A stretch of DNA of 64,000 bases from positions 16,867 through 80,866 of the forward strand of contig CAXKVV010000244.1 in NCBI GenBank assembly GCA_964058805.1, in the 5' to 3' direction. Positions 54,474 through 63,700 of the stretch are shown in pieces. The notes beneath the pieces were generated by a model, which ran no database searches, had not been told where the DNA came from, and saw only the letters and a program-made list of their open reading frames with translations. Position numbers and translations under genes: made by a program. The first letter of the stretch is position 1. Each line of letters begins with the position of its first letter. The stretch is from Schoenoplectus triqueter. Lineage: Eukaryota > Streptophyta > Magnoliopsida > Poales > Cyperaceae.

Positions 54474-56328
54474 GACCTGACGCCCCCTCTATTGTCGAAA
54501 ACGAGTCTAGGAGCGCAAAACATGAAAAACTGGACCTGACGCCCTCGGTACCGTAAAAAATGAGTCCGACAGCACAAAACATGAAAACAGCAGCTGACGC
54601 CCACGGTACCGCCGAATACGAGTTCAGGAGCGCAAAACTGGACCCGACGCCCACGAAACCGCCGGAAATGAGTCCGGGAGCGTAAAACAATAAAACAGGA
54701 ACCGACGCCTTAGATACCGCTGAAAACAAGTCTAAGAGGGCAAAATATGAAAACGGGACCCGACGCCCTCGGTACCGCCAAAAATGAGTCCGAGAGCGCA
54801 AAACATGAAAAGAGACCTGATGCCCACGGTACCGTCAAAAATGAGTTCGGGAGCGCAAAACATGAAAACTGCACCCGACGCTCTCAAAACCGCCAAAAAT
54901 GAGTTCGGGAGCGTAAAAATGAAAAAGGGACTCGACGCCCCCACATACCATCGAAAACGAGTCCGAAAGAGCAAAACATGAAAACTGGACTCGACGCCCC
55001 CTCTATTGTCGAAAACAAGTTTGGGAGCGCAAAACATGAAAACTAGACCCGACCCCTCTGGTACCGCCGAAAACAAGTCTGGGAGCGCAAAACATGAAAA
55101 TAGGACCTGACGCCCCCTCTACCGCCAAAAACGAGTCCGGGGGCGCAAAACATGAAAACATGACCCAACGCCTCAGTACCGCTGAAAACGAGTCCGAGAG
55201 CGGAAAACATGAAAGCCGGACCAGACGTCCTCGATTCTACCGAAAACTAGTCCGGGAGCGAAAAACATGAATACAAGACTCGAGGCCCTCGGTACCGATG
55301 AAAACGAGTCTGGTAGCGCAAAACATGAAAACGGGACCCGACGCCCTCGGTACCGCCAAAAATGAGTCTAGGAGCGCAAAACATAAAAAAAGGACCTGAC
55401 GCACACGGTGCCACCAAAAAAGAGTTTGAGAGTGGAAAACATGAAAACTGGACCCGACGCCCACGGAACCGTCGAATACGAGTTCAGGAGTGCAAAACAT
55501 GAAAACTAGACTCGACGCCCTCAGTACTACTGAAAACGAGTCCAGGAGTGTAAAACTTAAAAACGAGACCTGATGTCCACGGTTCCGCCGAAATCGATTT
55601 CGGGAGCACAAAACATGAAAACTGGACACGAAGCCCCCGGAACCGTCAAAAACGAGACCAGTAGCGCAAAACATGAAAATAGAACCCAATGCCCTCGGTA
55701 CCGCCGAAAACGAGTCTGAGAGCGCAAAACATGAAAAAAGGAATTGATGCCCACGTTACCGCCAAAAACGAGTTTGGGAGCGCAAAACATGAAAACTGCA
55801 CCCGACGCCCTCGGAACCGCCGAAAATGAGTCCGGGAGCACAAAACATGAAAACAAAACCCGACGCCCTAGGTACCACCGAAAATGAGTCCAGGAGAGCA
55901 AAACTTGAAAACCGAACACAACACCCTCGATACCGCCGAAAACGAGTTCGGCAGCGCAAAACATTAAAAAAGGACCTGAAACCCACGGTACCGCCGAAAA
56001 CGAGTCCAGGTGTGCCAAAACCTGAAAACGGGACCCGACGCCCACGGTATTGCCGAAAATAAGTTTATGAGCGCAAAACATGAAAATGGGACCCGAGGCC
56101 TACGGTTCCGTCGAAAACGAGTTCGGGAGCACAAAACAAGAAAACTGGACTCGTCGCCCCCCGGAACCGTAGAAAACGAGACCGGGAGCGCAAAACTTAA
56201 AAACGGGACCCGACGCCCTAGGTACCTCCGAAAATGAGTCTGGGAGGGCAAAACATGAAAACGGGACCCGACGCCCTCGGTACCGCCGAAAATGAGTCCG
56301 GGAGCGCAAAATATGAAAAAGGGACCCG
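54474..56328. repeat. Satellite B block 4 (58-bp repeat)
   Basis: About 32 units. After subtracting LTR 2 and one target copy, several marker units lie 2885-2891 bp from their counterparts in block 3. The shortened 50-bp unit is at 54596-54645 (counterpart 50521). GACGTCCTCGATTC is at 55226 (counterpart 51156). GTGCCACC with GAGAGTGGAAAACATG is at 55409 (counterpart 51340). Block 3 plus block 4 therefore carry a large ~50-unit repeat period. The block ends at 56328 inside a unit (GGGACCCGAC). Confidence 0.95.
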
Positions 56329-56832
56329 ACATTTGTTTTGCAAATAAAAAAAAGACATCACTAGAAATGACGTGTTTTTAGCCGCCATTCATAGCGGCGC
56401 ACTGCCATTTTCCGTTATTATTTTTACAGAATTATTAGATTATAAAATTTGTGTCCTTTTTTCCAGCTCTAATTTTTGAAATGTCATCCATTCTGTACTG
56501 ATTGAAATCAGTGTTTTTGCTTGATATGTTTATACGATAGTAACTTGAAAACATCTTTTGTGACAATTTTTATATATACCAATCTATTTTATATCTCTCC
56601 CAAGACACTATTCTGTTGCTTTAAATATATAATTTCAATATTTATTGTTCCTTCCATGGAAAATTAATAATTTATGCAAATAATGCTTGGATTACCAGGC
56701 ATGACAGCTAAACAACAAATAGACAAAACGACTCGTGTACGCAAACACGAATGAAAGATTTTATTCATCCAAACAAATTTACTTGTTGAATAGAAAAGCA
56801 ATTTGGGAGCACAGTGAAAGATGCCATATTTA
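56329..56832. other. Intergenic DNA; CACTA-like terminus at 56359
   Basis: No gene is visible. Immediately after satellite B, the sequence CACTAGAAATGACGTGTTTT (56359-56378) is followed by a small hairpin, GCCGC-CATTCATA-GCGGC (56381-56398). CACTA-superfamily transposons begin with CACTA and often carry short subterminal hairpins, so this may be a solo terminus. No matching CTAGTG end was found between here and the gene, so the element, if real, is truncated. The rest is AT-rich without recognisable structure. Confidence 0.45.
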
Positions 56833-57040
56833 GGCTAATGATTTGACAATGAATTTTCAAATAAATATAAAAAATTTTGATTGATGGTGATTCAAATTTC
56901 AAATAATTTCATTATCGTATGATATTCCATCAAAGACCGTTAAATTATAACCATTACAAATTATATCAAACAATAATGAAATTATATTTAAGATTTATTC
57001 AAAATAACACAATGAAATTGTGTGATCCTCACCCTTAAAA
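56833..57040. mobile_element. Degenerate MITE-like element related to the one in the gene intron
   Basis: The sequence shares long stretches with the foldback element at 57781-58100: TTGACAATGAATTTTCAAAT, GATGGTGATTCAAATTT, AATTTCATTATC and CCATCAAAGACCGTTAAATT. It ends in GTGTGATCCTCACCC, like the GTGATCCCTTCCC end of the intronic copy. The left terminal repeat is no longer recognisable. It lies 370-570 bp downstream of the stop codon of the minus-strand gene. Confidence 0.6.
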
Positions 57041-57405
57041 AATTGAAGGGAAATAAACAAATATGAGTGAAAGAGGAGAGACTGGAAGTCACATGTACAA
57101 ATATTGTACCTCATCCTAAATCACATTGTATCCTTTAACTATAGTAATTTCACTATATTATACATAAGCTGCTATAAATAGCTACAGTAGCGCCATAAGC
57201 ATAAAAGTTCAATTAGTACACATCATTGCTTATACTCCCAGCTTCGAATATGCACTACAGAATACCTAGTTGGGAAAGTAATCTTGCTTTCCACCTACCA
57301 AAACTAAGAATCTTACTTTACCTCCATGGTCAACGCATAACTAGAGAGGACTCTGGTATTGCACACAGAAAAGAATAAACATATACAAGAATGATACTTA
57401 TGTCA
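57041..57405 (-). other. Probable 3' untranslated/downstream region of the minus-strand gene
   Basis: This is non-coding, moderately AT-rich sequence directly after the stop codon of the gene (minus strand). The first ~200 bp (57200-57405) are less AT-biased than the sequence beyond and may be 3' untranslated. No poly(A) signal could be singled out. Nothing else is visible. Confidence 0.4.
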
Positions 57406-60400
57406 CTAGTAATAGGCACTAGAATACTTATGCATAGTGTCCTGGCAAAGAATGGAGCGCACCTCCATTATCTTGCGAGGAGGCTGGAGATCGCTCTCTT
57501 GAAGCGAGTTGCCAAGCAACTCTTGCATTTTGGAAGCAAAAGTGTCATCCAAGCCCTGTTTTTTTGTATGAATCCATTTTAGATGCAACATTACCAGATA
57601 TGAAGAGAGAGTTATATTAAAATAAAAAAAACACATGAAGAAAAGAAAAAGGACTGTTCTTACATTGACCGTGACCTTAGCTGCCTTAAACCAGACCCTG
57701 TTCTCTTTCCGATGCTCAAGAAAACTAAGGATATCCTGCAAGAGCAAGTGGATAACCCTAATTATTCAGGTAAAATATTATAAAAGGGCGGGGATCACTT
57801 GTCAATGGATTATTTTGACAATCTTGACAATTGATTTTCAAATAAATACTAAAAAAAATCTTTAAAATAGAAAATAGCTCATGGATATGTTCTTCTACGT
57901 ATAGATTGGTGGTGATTCAAATTTTATGTAATTTCATTATCATTTGATACTCCATCAAGATCATCAAAATTTTATACAATTTGCAACGGTTATAATTTGA
58001 CGGTCTTTGATGGACTATCAAAAGATAATGAAATTTTATGAAATTTGAATCACCATCAAGATTGTCAAGATAACTATGGTCAGGTGATCCCTTCCCATTA
58101 TTAAATGCACCAGCCAAATCATTTCTTTAGTGTCATTTTGAATATTTTAGTAGAACTGGCAAGGACCGGAACTCTGCTAGGATAGGAATAGTTGCGAGTC
58201 AGCGAGCTTAAACCACATCCAACAGAGTTTCACATGATACCGGTTGCACACCAGACTATTTCAGCCTGGTAGATACCTTTTTGCTTGGCATCTCCGTACA
58301 ACAACAGATGGTAATATTCAAGACTGACATTTACCTGGCCCATTTGTTCCCATAATCCACGGCAGACTACAATGAAGAGCTGGGTCTCAAAAACCTTGTT
58401 AAGCTGGTTTATCATCTCTTTCAGCTGCTCTTTCAACGGCTGCATACGACTTTTGATGTCAGATTCCATTCCCATCTCTTTTGAATCTTTCATTATCTTC
58501 TTTAGTTTTGTTGTGCCTTGTAAACGTGTCTGAAATAGAACAGAGTGAGAAACTTATGTTTTAGTATGACTTGGTGTAGAGCAGTAATTATATACATGAC
58601 TGGGTCTCGTGTATCTAATCATCGGAGCCCCTCGTGTATTTAATCATCTCCAAATTTTAATCTCTCAGTAAATTCTTTATATCAAATCTTATGGGATATA
58701 AAAATTACTATTTTTAGAGTTCCATAAGTATTTGTTTCATAATTTTAAATATGAAACTTAAAAAATAATAAAATAATTAATTTTTGCATAAGAAAATAAG
58801 TCATTTTAAAAAATCCAAAATAAGTATTTAAGAAAATCTAAAAATAGAATTTTTTTATATCTCACAAGATTTTGATATTAAGAATTTATTAAGACACATT
58901 AATCAAAATTTGAAGATAATTAGATACATATATAGAGAGAGAGTTATGATACAGTCGTGAAGTATAAAAATGCTTTTGTACTTCATGTAATATCTCTCAT
59001 TTTCAAATTAAAAAGACCGATCCAACCGTTCAACATGATCTCAATATTAAAATATATTTGGAAATCAAATTTTATATTTCTCAGCATCTTTATTGTATAT
59101 AAAATGAACTCCAAAAGTAAACTTCAGGATGCAAACGTTGAGCTCATCAAAGTACATCAAGATCAACAATTTCTATTTTCCGTTTGAAAACGATACAACA
59201 ATTTCTGATGTTAAGCTTAGATTATAAATTGATAACTTACATTCTCCACCAGTTTTTCTACAACAGCATTGGTGTAGTTCCTGAACTTTGATCTTAAAAT
59301 AACAGCTGCTTCACTGAGCTTCTCTCCAGCAGCTGTACCACTCACCCCACCTTGTAAACAAGATTCCCAGGATCTAAGATGGCTCTCAACCCTTGGCAGG
59401 AGCACATCCAGAAGCCTTTTCATAGAATTCAAGAGAACTCCAAGCTGCATTTAATTGATAAAATGGTATTATATCTTCTGTATGTAAATGCTGTGAAAAA
59501 AAAATTAAAGGTTGACATTACGGTATAACCAACCTCCTCTGGGATAGTATATGTAATAGAGGGCTTGCGCATCGCAAGCTTCTGAACATACTTCAGGCCA
59601 AATTTCTTAGGGGCCAAGCTTTCTTTCAGTGGGGCCAAGACATCAGCATATTGCTTTTCTAGTGCATTGACTATGGCCTTCTCCACATCTGCTATTGCCT
59701 TTAAATTATAAAAACAAAATTAAAAAAAAAAAAACTGTGCTTGCAAGGACTTCTAAATACAATTCTTCCAGCAGTATGCAACTTGACAGTAAAATGTTAA
59801 TGAACATACATTTTCAAGCACAATAGTATATTCTGGCCAGCGGCTGATGATGACCTCATACTCAGTCAGCATGTCAGTAAGACGGTCAAACATGTTGTCA
59901 ATAAATGGAGTAGTCATGTGCTGGGTCCTGACTCCAGACCATTTAACCTGATTAATTAAGCAAAATTACTATCAGTGTAAACCTATATAAATATGATGGA
60001 TATGATGCAGAAGCATCCACAAATAGGTAGACAGTTCAAAAAAATGCTGGTCCACAAATATAGCACATTCCTAACTTAAGACACTAATAGCATATTTAAA
60101 CTTGAAAATGCCAAAACAAAAAGGAAAAAAAAAAATTATACCTCATCCAACCTGCAAGCCTCCACCAGCACTCTTCTCTTGTCTTCAATCCACAGAATGA
60201 TGTATAAATGGAACAATTCTTTTGCATCTACGGTCTTCTCAGAGCTGCAAAGTTAGAAAAAGAATTGAACAAGGAAACCAAGTTCACAATAGCAAATGAA
60301 GGGAAAAAATGAGTCTTTATATACCAAAAAAGATATGGACAGGATCAAGCGTCAATGGAAAACATTCCCTTTTGTAAGTTTTTTAATTAATCACAATCTT

Positions 60401-63011
60401 AACATAAGATTTGTCACTGAAAGATGTATAAGATTTCTGATATTGTCATCAATTTATTGAATTGTCAAAACTTGTACAATTTCTTTTCAAAAAGTGATAC
60501 TGAAGCAAATCTACATAAAGTTAGCAATTGCACACATCACAGATTGCTAAGGTCTAAGATTGAATTTTTACATAGGCATAGTGATAAAAACAGAACTAGT
60601 GATATCAAGAAATATACCGGACGTTCCAGCTAGCAAGATCCTTTTGGAAATCAGCAGCAGCAATGACAAGATCTCCCACTGGTGACGATGGTCCTGTGGG
60701 AGGAAATGCAACAAGGAATGCTCTCAATCTGTTGCCTAGCTCCGCACAACAAATGTTTGCAGCTAAGTGCGGTAAGTCAACAAAGCTGCAATTGACAAAA
60801 AGAATCCAGGTAGAGAATAATGCAAACAAAATGTGGCAACTTCAGTAGTTTTAGAGGTTGTAGCTATCAAACCTTGGGAGAATGTGCTGATTATGAATCT
60901 CAATATCAGTGAAGATTTCATTCCTTGTGTTGTTGCAAAGGGAGATAACTTTCCTATATGCTGTTGTAAATGTCACCACGTCCATCACACTTACATCAGC
61001 ATGGCCAGTTACGAACTCATCAGTTTCAAGAAGGTGTCGCCTCATTCTTTTTCTAGCAGCATTCTGTGAATAACATTTGCTTTGTATTGTAATTCAGCTT
61101 AGCAAAAGAACAAACACAAAAAATAAATCAGGAAGGGTAATGACCTGGAAATAACAGCACAGCTTTATCTGGGACTCTTGAGAAAGAATGTCGTGAAGAA
61201 GAGTGTAAAGTTTCATGGCAGGACCCAGTGCAGGTGCTGGAACTCCACTTGGAGACCCAAAAATTTCTTCCATTCCAGACAAAACTGACTCATCCAGTGA
61301 TTTGTAGTTTTCGAAAACCAGTGCCAAAAGTTGTTCAGCTTGCTCCTCTATTTCAGCAAGGATCCGGTTCTGTCAAAAGAAACAAGATTAGAAAGGGAAT
61401 ATGAACTATTTTAGTTATGAAGCTGACAAATATTGCTGTGATAAATATGTATTTGGAAAGTACACGCTTAGGCTGTTAGCAGGGATGCGTTGAGAAAAAT
61501 AAAGGTTATCAGATATGAAAAGGTACTTTAGCAGGTACTACCTCTTGGTGACTTAAATTGTTGTTACTTCTACTCTTCATCACTACTGGCAACAACATAT
61601 CATGGACCAATGACAGGCAGTCAGCAGTTGGAGTCGCCACATCCATAACATAGGTTAGGTACCTGACAAGTGTTAAAACAAGGATTTAGAAACAATGATT
61701 CAGCAAACATAAGAGTAATGATGTTGGCTATTTTCATAAAGGTACCTTAGCCGGGCATACTCATCAGAAACCCCATAATAAGACGCAAACTCTGCCAATA
61801 GCCACTTCCATGAACCATGCAACACTAAGTTTCTTTGCTCAAACTTGAGTGATTTCATGGCAACTTCAAGGGTTATATCGTAAGCTACAGTTTCAGCAAT
61901 AGAACCACACTACACAGAAGAAAAACAGATAAACGAGTCTACAGAAGCAGAATGTGGCAAAAATAAAAAAAATAAAAAATAAAAAAGAGAACAATGAAGC
62001 ATTTGGCAACGGTTTCTACAGCTGTGTACCTTGAGTGGATTGTTCTCATCAGTAGTAGTAGCATAATTCACATAGAGTTGAACCCGCCCTACAAGCTCAC
62101 GCTGTGGTTGTCCACAATACATTGGCCACCATCGCACCTTATCAGTCTGCATATTTTTTAAAAGCAAAAGAAGGAAAGTGTTCAAAACAAACAGTAGAAA
62201 AGTGAAAATAGTTTCTGAGAAAGACTTATTCATTCAATTACTACAATGCCTTTATATAGGCGTACAACAGAATACAATAGGAAAGACAATTGAAAATCTC
62301 TAATTAATACTCGATATCTCTAACAGATATTCGATATCCTTAATAAATACTTGCTATATTTCTACACAAACCAAATGAAACGATTCAAATTTCTTTATTT
62401 TGTCCTTCATTTTCTGTTTTGGCAGCATGTTACGTTGTACCTAATTTATTGGACCTGAATTGTCTTGAGGTCAGGTATGCAGATAGAGATATTTAAAGCA
62501 TTGATGAAACAATTCCAACCTAATCTTCAGCAATGGCAGCAATTACAGTTATATCTTAGGATATTTATGTCAAAAGTTCTTAATATTTCATGAATGCCAA
62601 AGCCCAAAGTCCTTGCTTAGGAGGGCCTTTAATCTGCTTCGAATATTTCCATGAGGACACTAATGCACCGAAGCAGTTTGACTAACATAAAACGAACGTG
62701 TTGTGTTATTCTAAAACAATAGCGGGAACGGTAAGCCCAGTGCTTGTTTCAAAAGCATGGATGATTGTATTATATCTTATGATTTCTGTGCTAAATCGAC
62801 AACGACAACAACAAAGCCTTTAATCCCAAATAAATTGGGGTAGGCTAGAAATGAAACCCAATCTAATAGCATGGAAATCAGAGATCTCAAACATAAATTT
62901 ACTACCATATCTTCGGCTATGCTAGCTACTTGTGCGGTGACCCTGCCACAGGACTCTCCTTTAGAATCATAAACATCCATGATCAAATCATCTCCCAAGC
63001 TATCGGGAAAG
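57406..63011 (-). CDS. Conserved uncharacterised plant protein, C-terminal 705 residues in 14 exons (5' part outside window)
   Basis: Exons in order on the minus strand: 63011-62906, 62146-62030, 61909-61746, 61662-61542, 61369-61145, 61063-60873, 60785-60618, 60244-60142, 59947-59810, 59698-59534, 59444-59241, 58529-58335, 57735-57664 and 57555-57406 (stop included). All 13 introns are GT-AG, every exon is open, and the phases fit throughout (2119 bp: one base completing a codon, then 705 codons and a stop). Segments include DKVRWWPMYCGQPQRELVGR, ENYKSLDESVLSGMEEIFG, RRHLLETDEFV, EIHNQHILP, LGNRLRAFLVAFPPTGP, SRWPEYTIVLEN, ALEKQYADVLAPLKESLAPK, VESHLRSWESCL, HRKENRVWF, LDDTFASKMQELLGN and PPRKIMEVRSILCQD. 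From memory these match a plant family of roughly 1,100-1,200 residues represented in Arabidopsis by At4g24610 and At5g65440, whose function is not established; the assignment was not checked by search. No signal peptide, transmembrane run or catalytic motif is evident in this part. The first visible exon begins mid-codon behind a good acceptor (CTTTTACAG), so at least one exon lies above 64000. Confidence 0.92.
57781..58100. mobile_element. Foldback MITE-like element in intron 12 of the counted introns (320 bp, TTA flanks)
   Basis: The element lies within the intron 57736-58334. Its ends are TAAAAGGGCGGGGATCAC and, inverted, TAATGGGAAGGGATCAC. TTA is present on both sides (57778-57780 and 58101-58103), which would suit a PIF/Harbinger-type target duplication. 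The interior is a strong inverted repeat: TGGTGATTCAAATTTTATG (57908 on) pairs with the stretch ending AAATTTGAATCACCATCA near 58063, giving arms of ~55 bp. Relatives lie at 56833-57040 and from 63705 to the window end. Confidence 0.7.
58635..58930. mobile_element. Foldback element in intron between the LGVLLNSMKR and TRLQGTTKLKK exons
   Basis: An imperfect inverted repeat of ~296 bp in the intron 58530-59240. The left arm has TTTAATCATCTCCAAATTTT, AAATTCTTTATATCAAATC, TTATGGGATATAAAAATTAC and TATTTTTAGA. The right arm, read in reverse complement, has TCTAATTATCTTCAAATTTT, AAATTCTTAATATCAAAATC, TTGTGAGATATAAAAAAATT and TATTTTTAGA. The arms are ~130 bp each with about 80-85% pairing by eye. 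A target duplication was not resolved. It is unrelated in sequence to the MITE at 57781. Confidence 0.7.
62193..62366 (-). mobile_element. Short (174-bp) TRIM-like solo LTR in intron, target duplication CAAAC
   Basis: On the plus strand CAAAC (62188-62192) precedes and CAAAC (62367-62371) follows the element. Read on the minus strand it begins TGTAGAAATATAGCAAG and ends TTTTCTACT, so the canonical terminal pair TGTAGAAA/TTTCTACA is kept except for the last base. It contains a TATA box (CTATATAAAGGC, about 62249-62260) followed by GAATGAATAAG, the usual layout of a plant retrotransposon LTR. The small size fits a TRIM or the LTR of a small Copia-like element. It sits only 46 bp upstream of the exon starting at 62146, yet that exon's acceptor (ATATGCAG) and frame are intact. 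Confidence 0.75.
62793..62860 (-). mobile_element. SINE/LINE-type 3' tail (Au-SINE-like), minus orientation
   Basis: In reverse complement the sequence reads TTTCTAGCCTACCCCAATT, ATTTGGGATTAAAGGC, TTTGTTGTTGTCGTTGTCG. This matches the 3' tail shared by plant Au-type SINEs and their partner L1 LINEs (CCTACCCCAA...TTTGGGA(T/C)TAAGGCTTTGTTGTTGTTG), recalled from memory. Only the 3' end is recognised; a tRNA-like 5' part with A and B boxes was not identified. It lies in the intron 62147-62905, about 45 bp downstream of the preceding exon's donor site. Confidence 0.55.
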
Positions 63012-63449
63012 CTGTAAAAGGAAGAGAAGAAAACAAAAGAGAATCAGATAACTCAGATAACCGTGTCAAAAAGAAATGAACCAATTGTAGGAAAATCCTA
63101 CCAAAATAATTGCCCATTTTACAACAAAAACCCCAGAAGCTTACTCGCACCAGATTTCAAAATTTAAGAAAACCTAAAATAGTTGCCTTTGTCTATATTG
63201 TCTTTAAATAATGGTTGCAAGCAAATCTATACAAATTATAAAAGCAATTTGTTCAAAAAAAAAAATATGAATCTTCAGGTTTTCTCCCTCTCTATTATAT
63301 ATGGTTAGTCTTTTCTCTTAGTGGCTGATGGTGACAAATAAGGAAAGGATAGATTTTCCAAAATAAAAAAAAAAAATCCCAAAAAACCCTATTTAAATTT
63401 TCCGATAATGGTATGGTGACCCTAGGAAATAAGCAGACTATATAATCAA
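63012..63449 (-). other. Upstream intron sequence of the minus-strand gene, no exon seen
   Basis: This directly precedes the acceptor of the exon 63011-62906. It is AT-rich with A-runs at 63256-63267 and 63362-63376. I looked for an exon preceding FPDSLGDDLI in phase and found none. The small predicted ORFs on the minus strand lack any resemblance to a known family. Confidence 0.6.
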
Positions 63450-63700
63450 ATACATCATAAGAATGACCAAAGCCCATAAAAGGGCATTTGGTAAGTATGT
63501 TAAAATGTATTTTAGGACCCCCAGATAAATAACAGACCAATATCCAATTTTCCCTATGAAATAAGTCATGAGAATGACCAGGCCCATAAAAGGGCATTTG
63601 GTAAGTATGTTAAAATGTATTTATTTTAGGACCCCAGATAAATAAAAGACCAATATCCAATTTTCCCTATGAAATAAGTCATGAGAATGACCAGGTTCAT
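63450..63700. repeat. 110-113-bp tandem repeat, about 2.3 copies
   Basis: AGGGCATTTGGTAAGTATG occurs at 63481 and 63591. TATCCAATTTTCCCTATGA occurs at 63541 and 63654. AGAATGACCA follows in each case. The units are nearly identical except for a small insertion near 63620. Two predicted minus-strand ORFs here simply read the repeat. Confidence 0.88.

Noticed and set aside
57406..57747. Minus-strand ORF read as one 113-residue exon
   Set aside because: The middle hydrophobic stretch is an intron (57556-57663) with GT-AG ends. Removing it restores the conserved sequence across the junction.
60663..61069. Plus-strand ORFs of 61 and 78 codons
   Set aside because: They are antisense to confirmed exons of the minus-strand gene (60785-60618 and 61063-60873), so they are shadows.
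62777..62998. Minus-strand ORF read as a single 73-residue protein
   Set aside because: Only the part matching exon 63011-62906 is coding. The rest runs through the donor site into the SINE/LINE tail in the intron.
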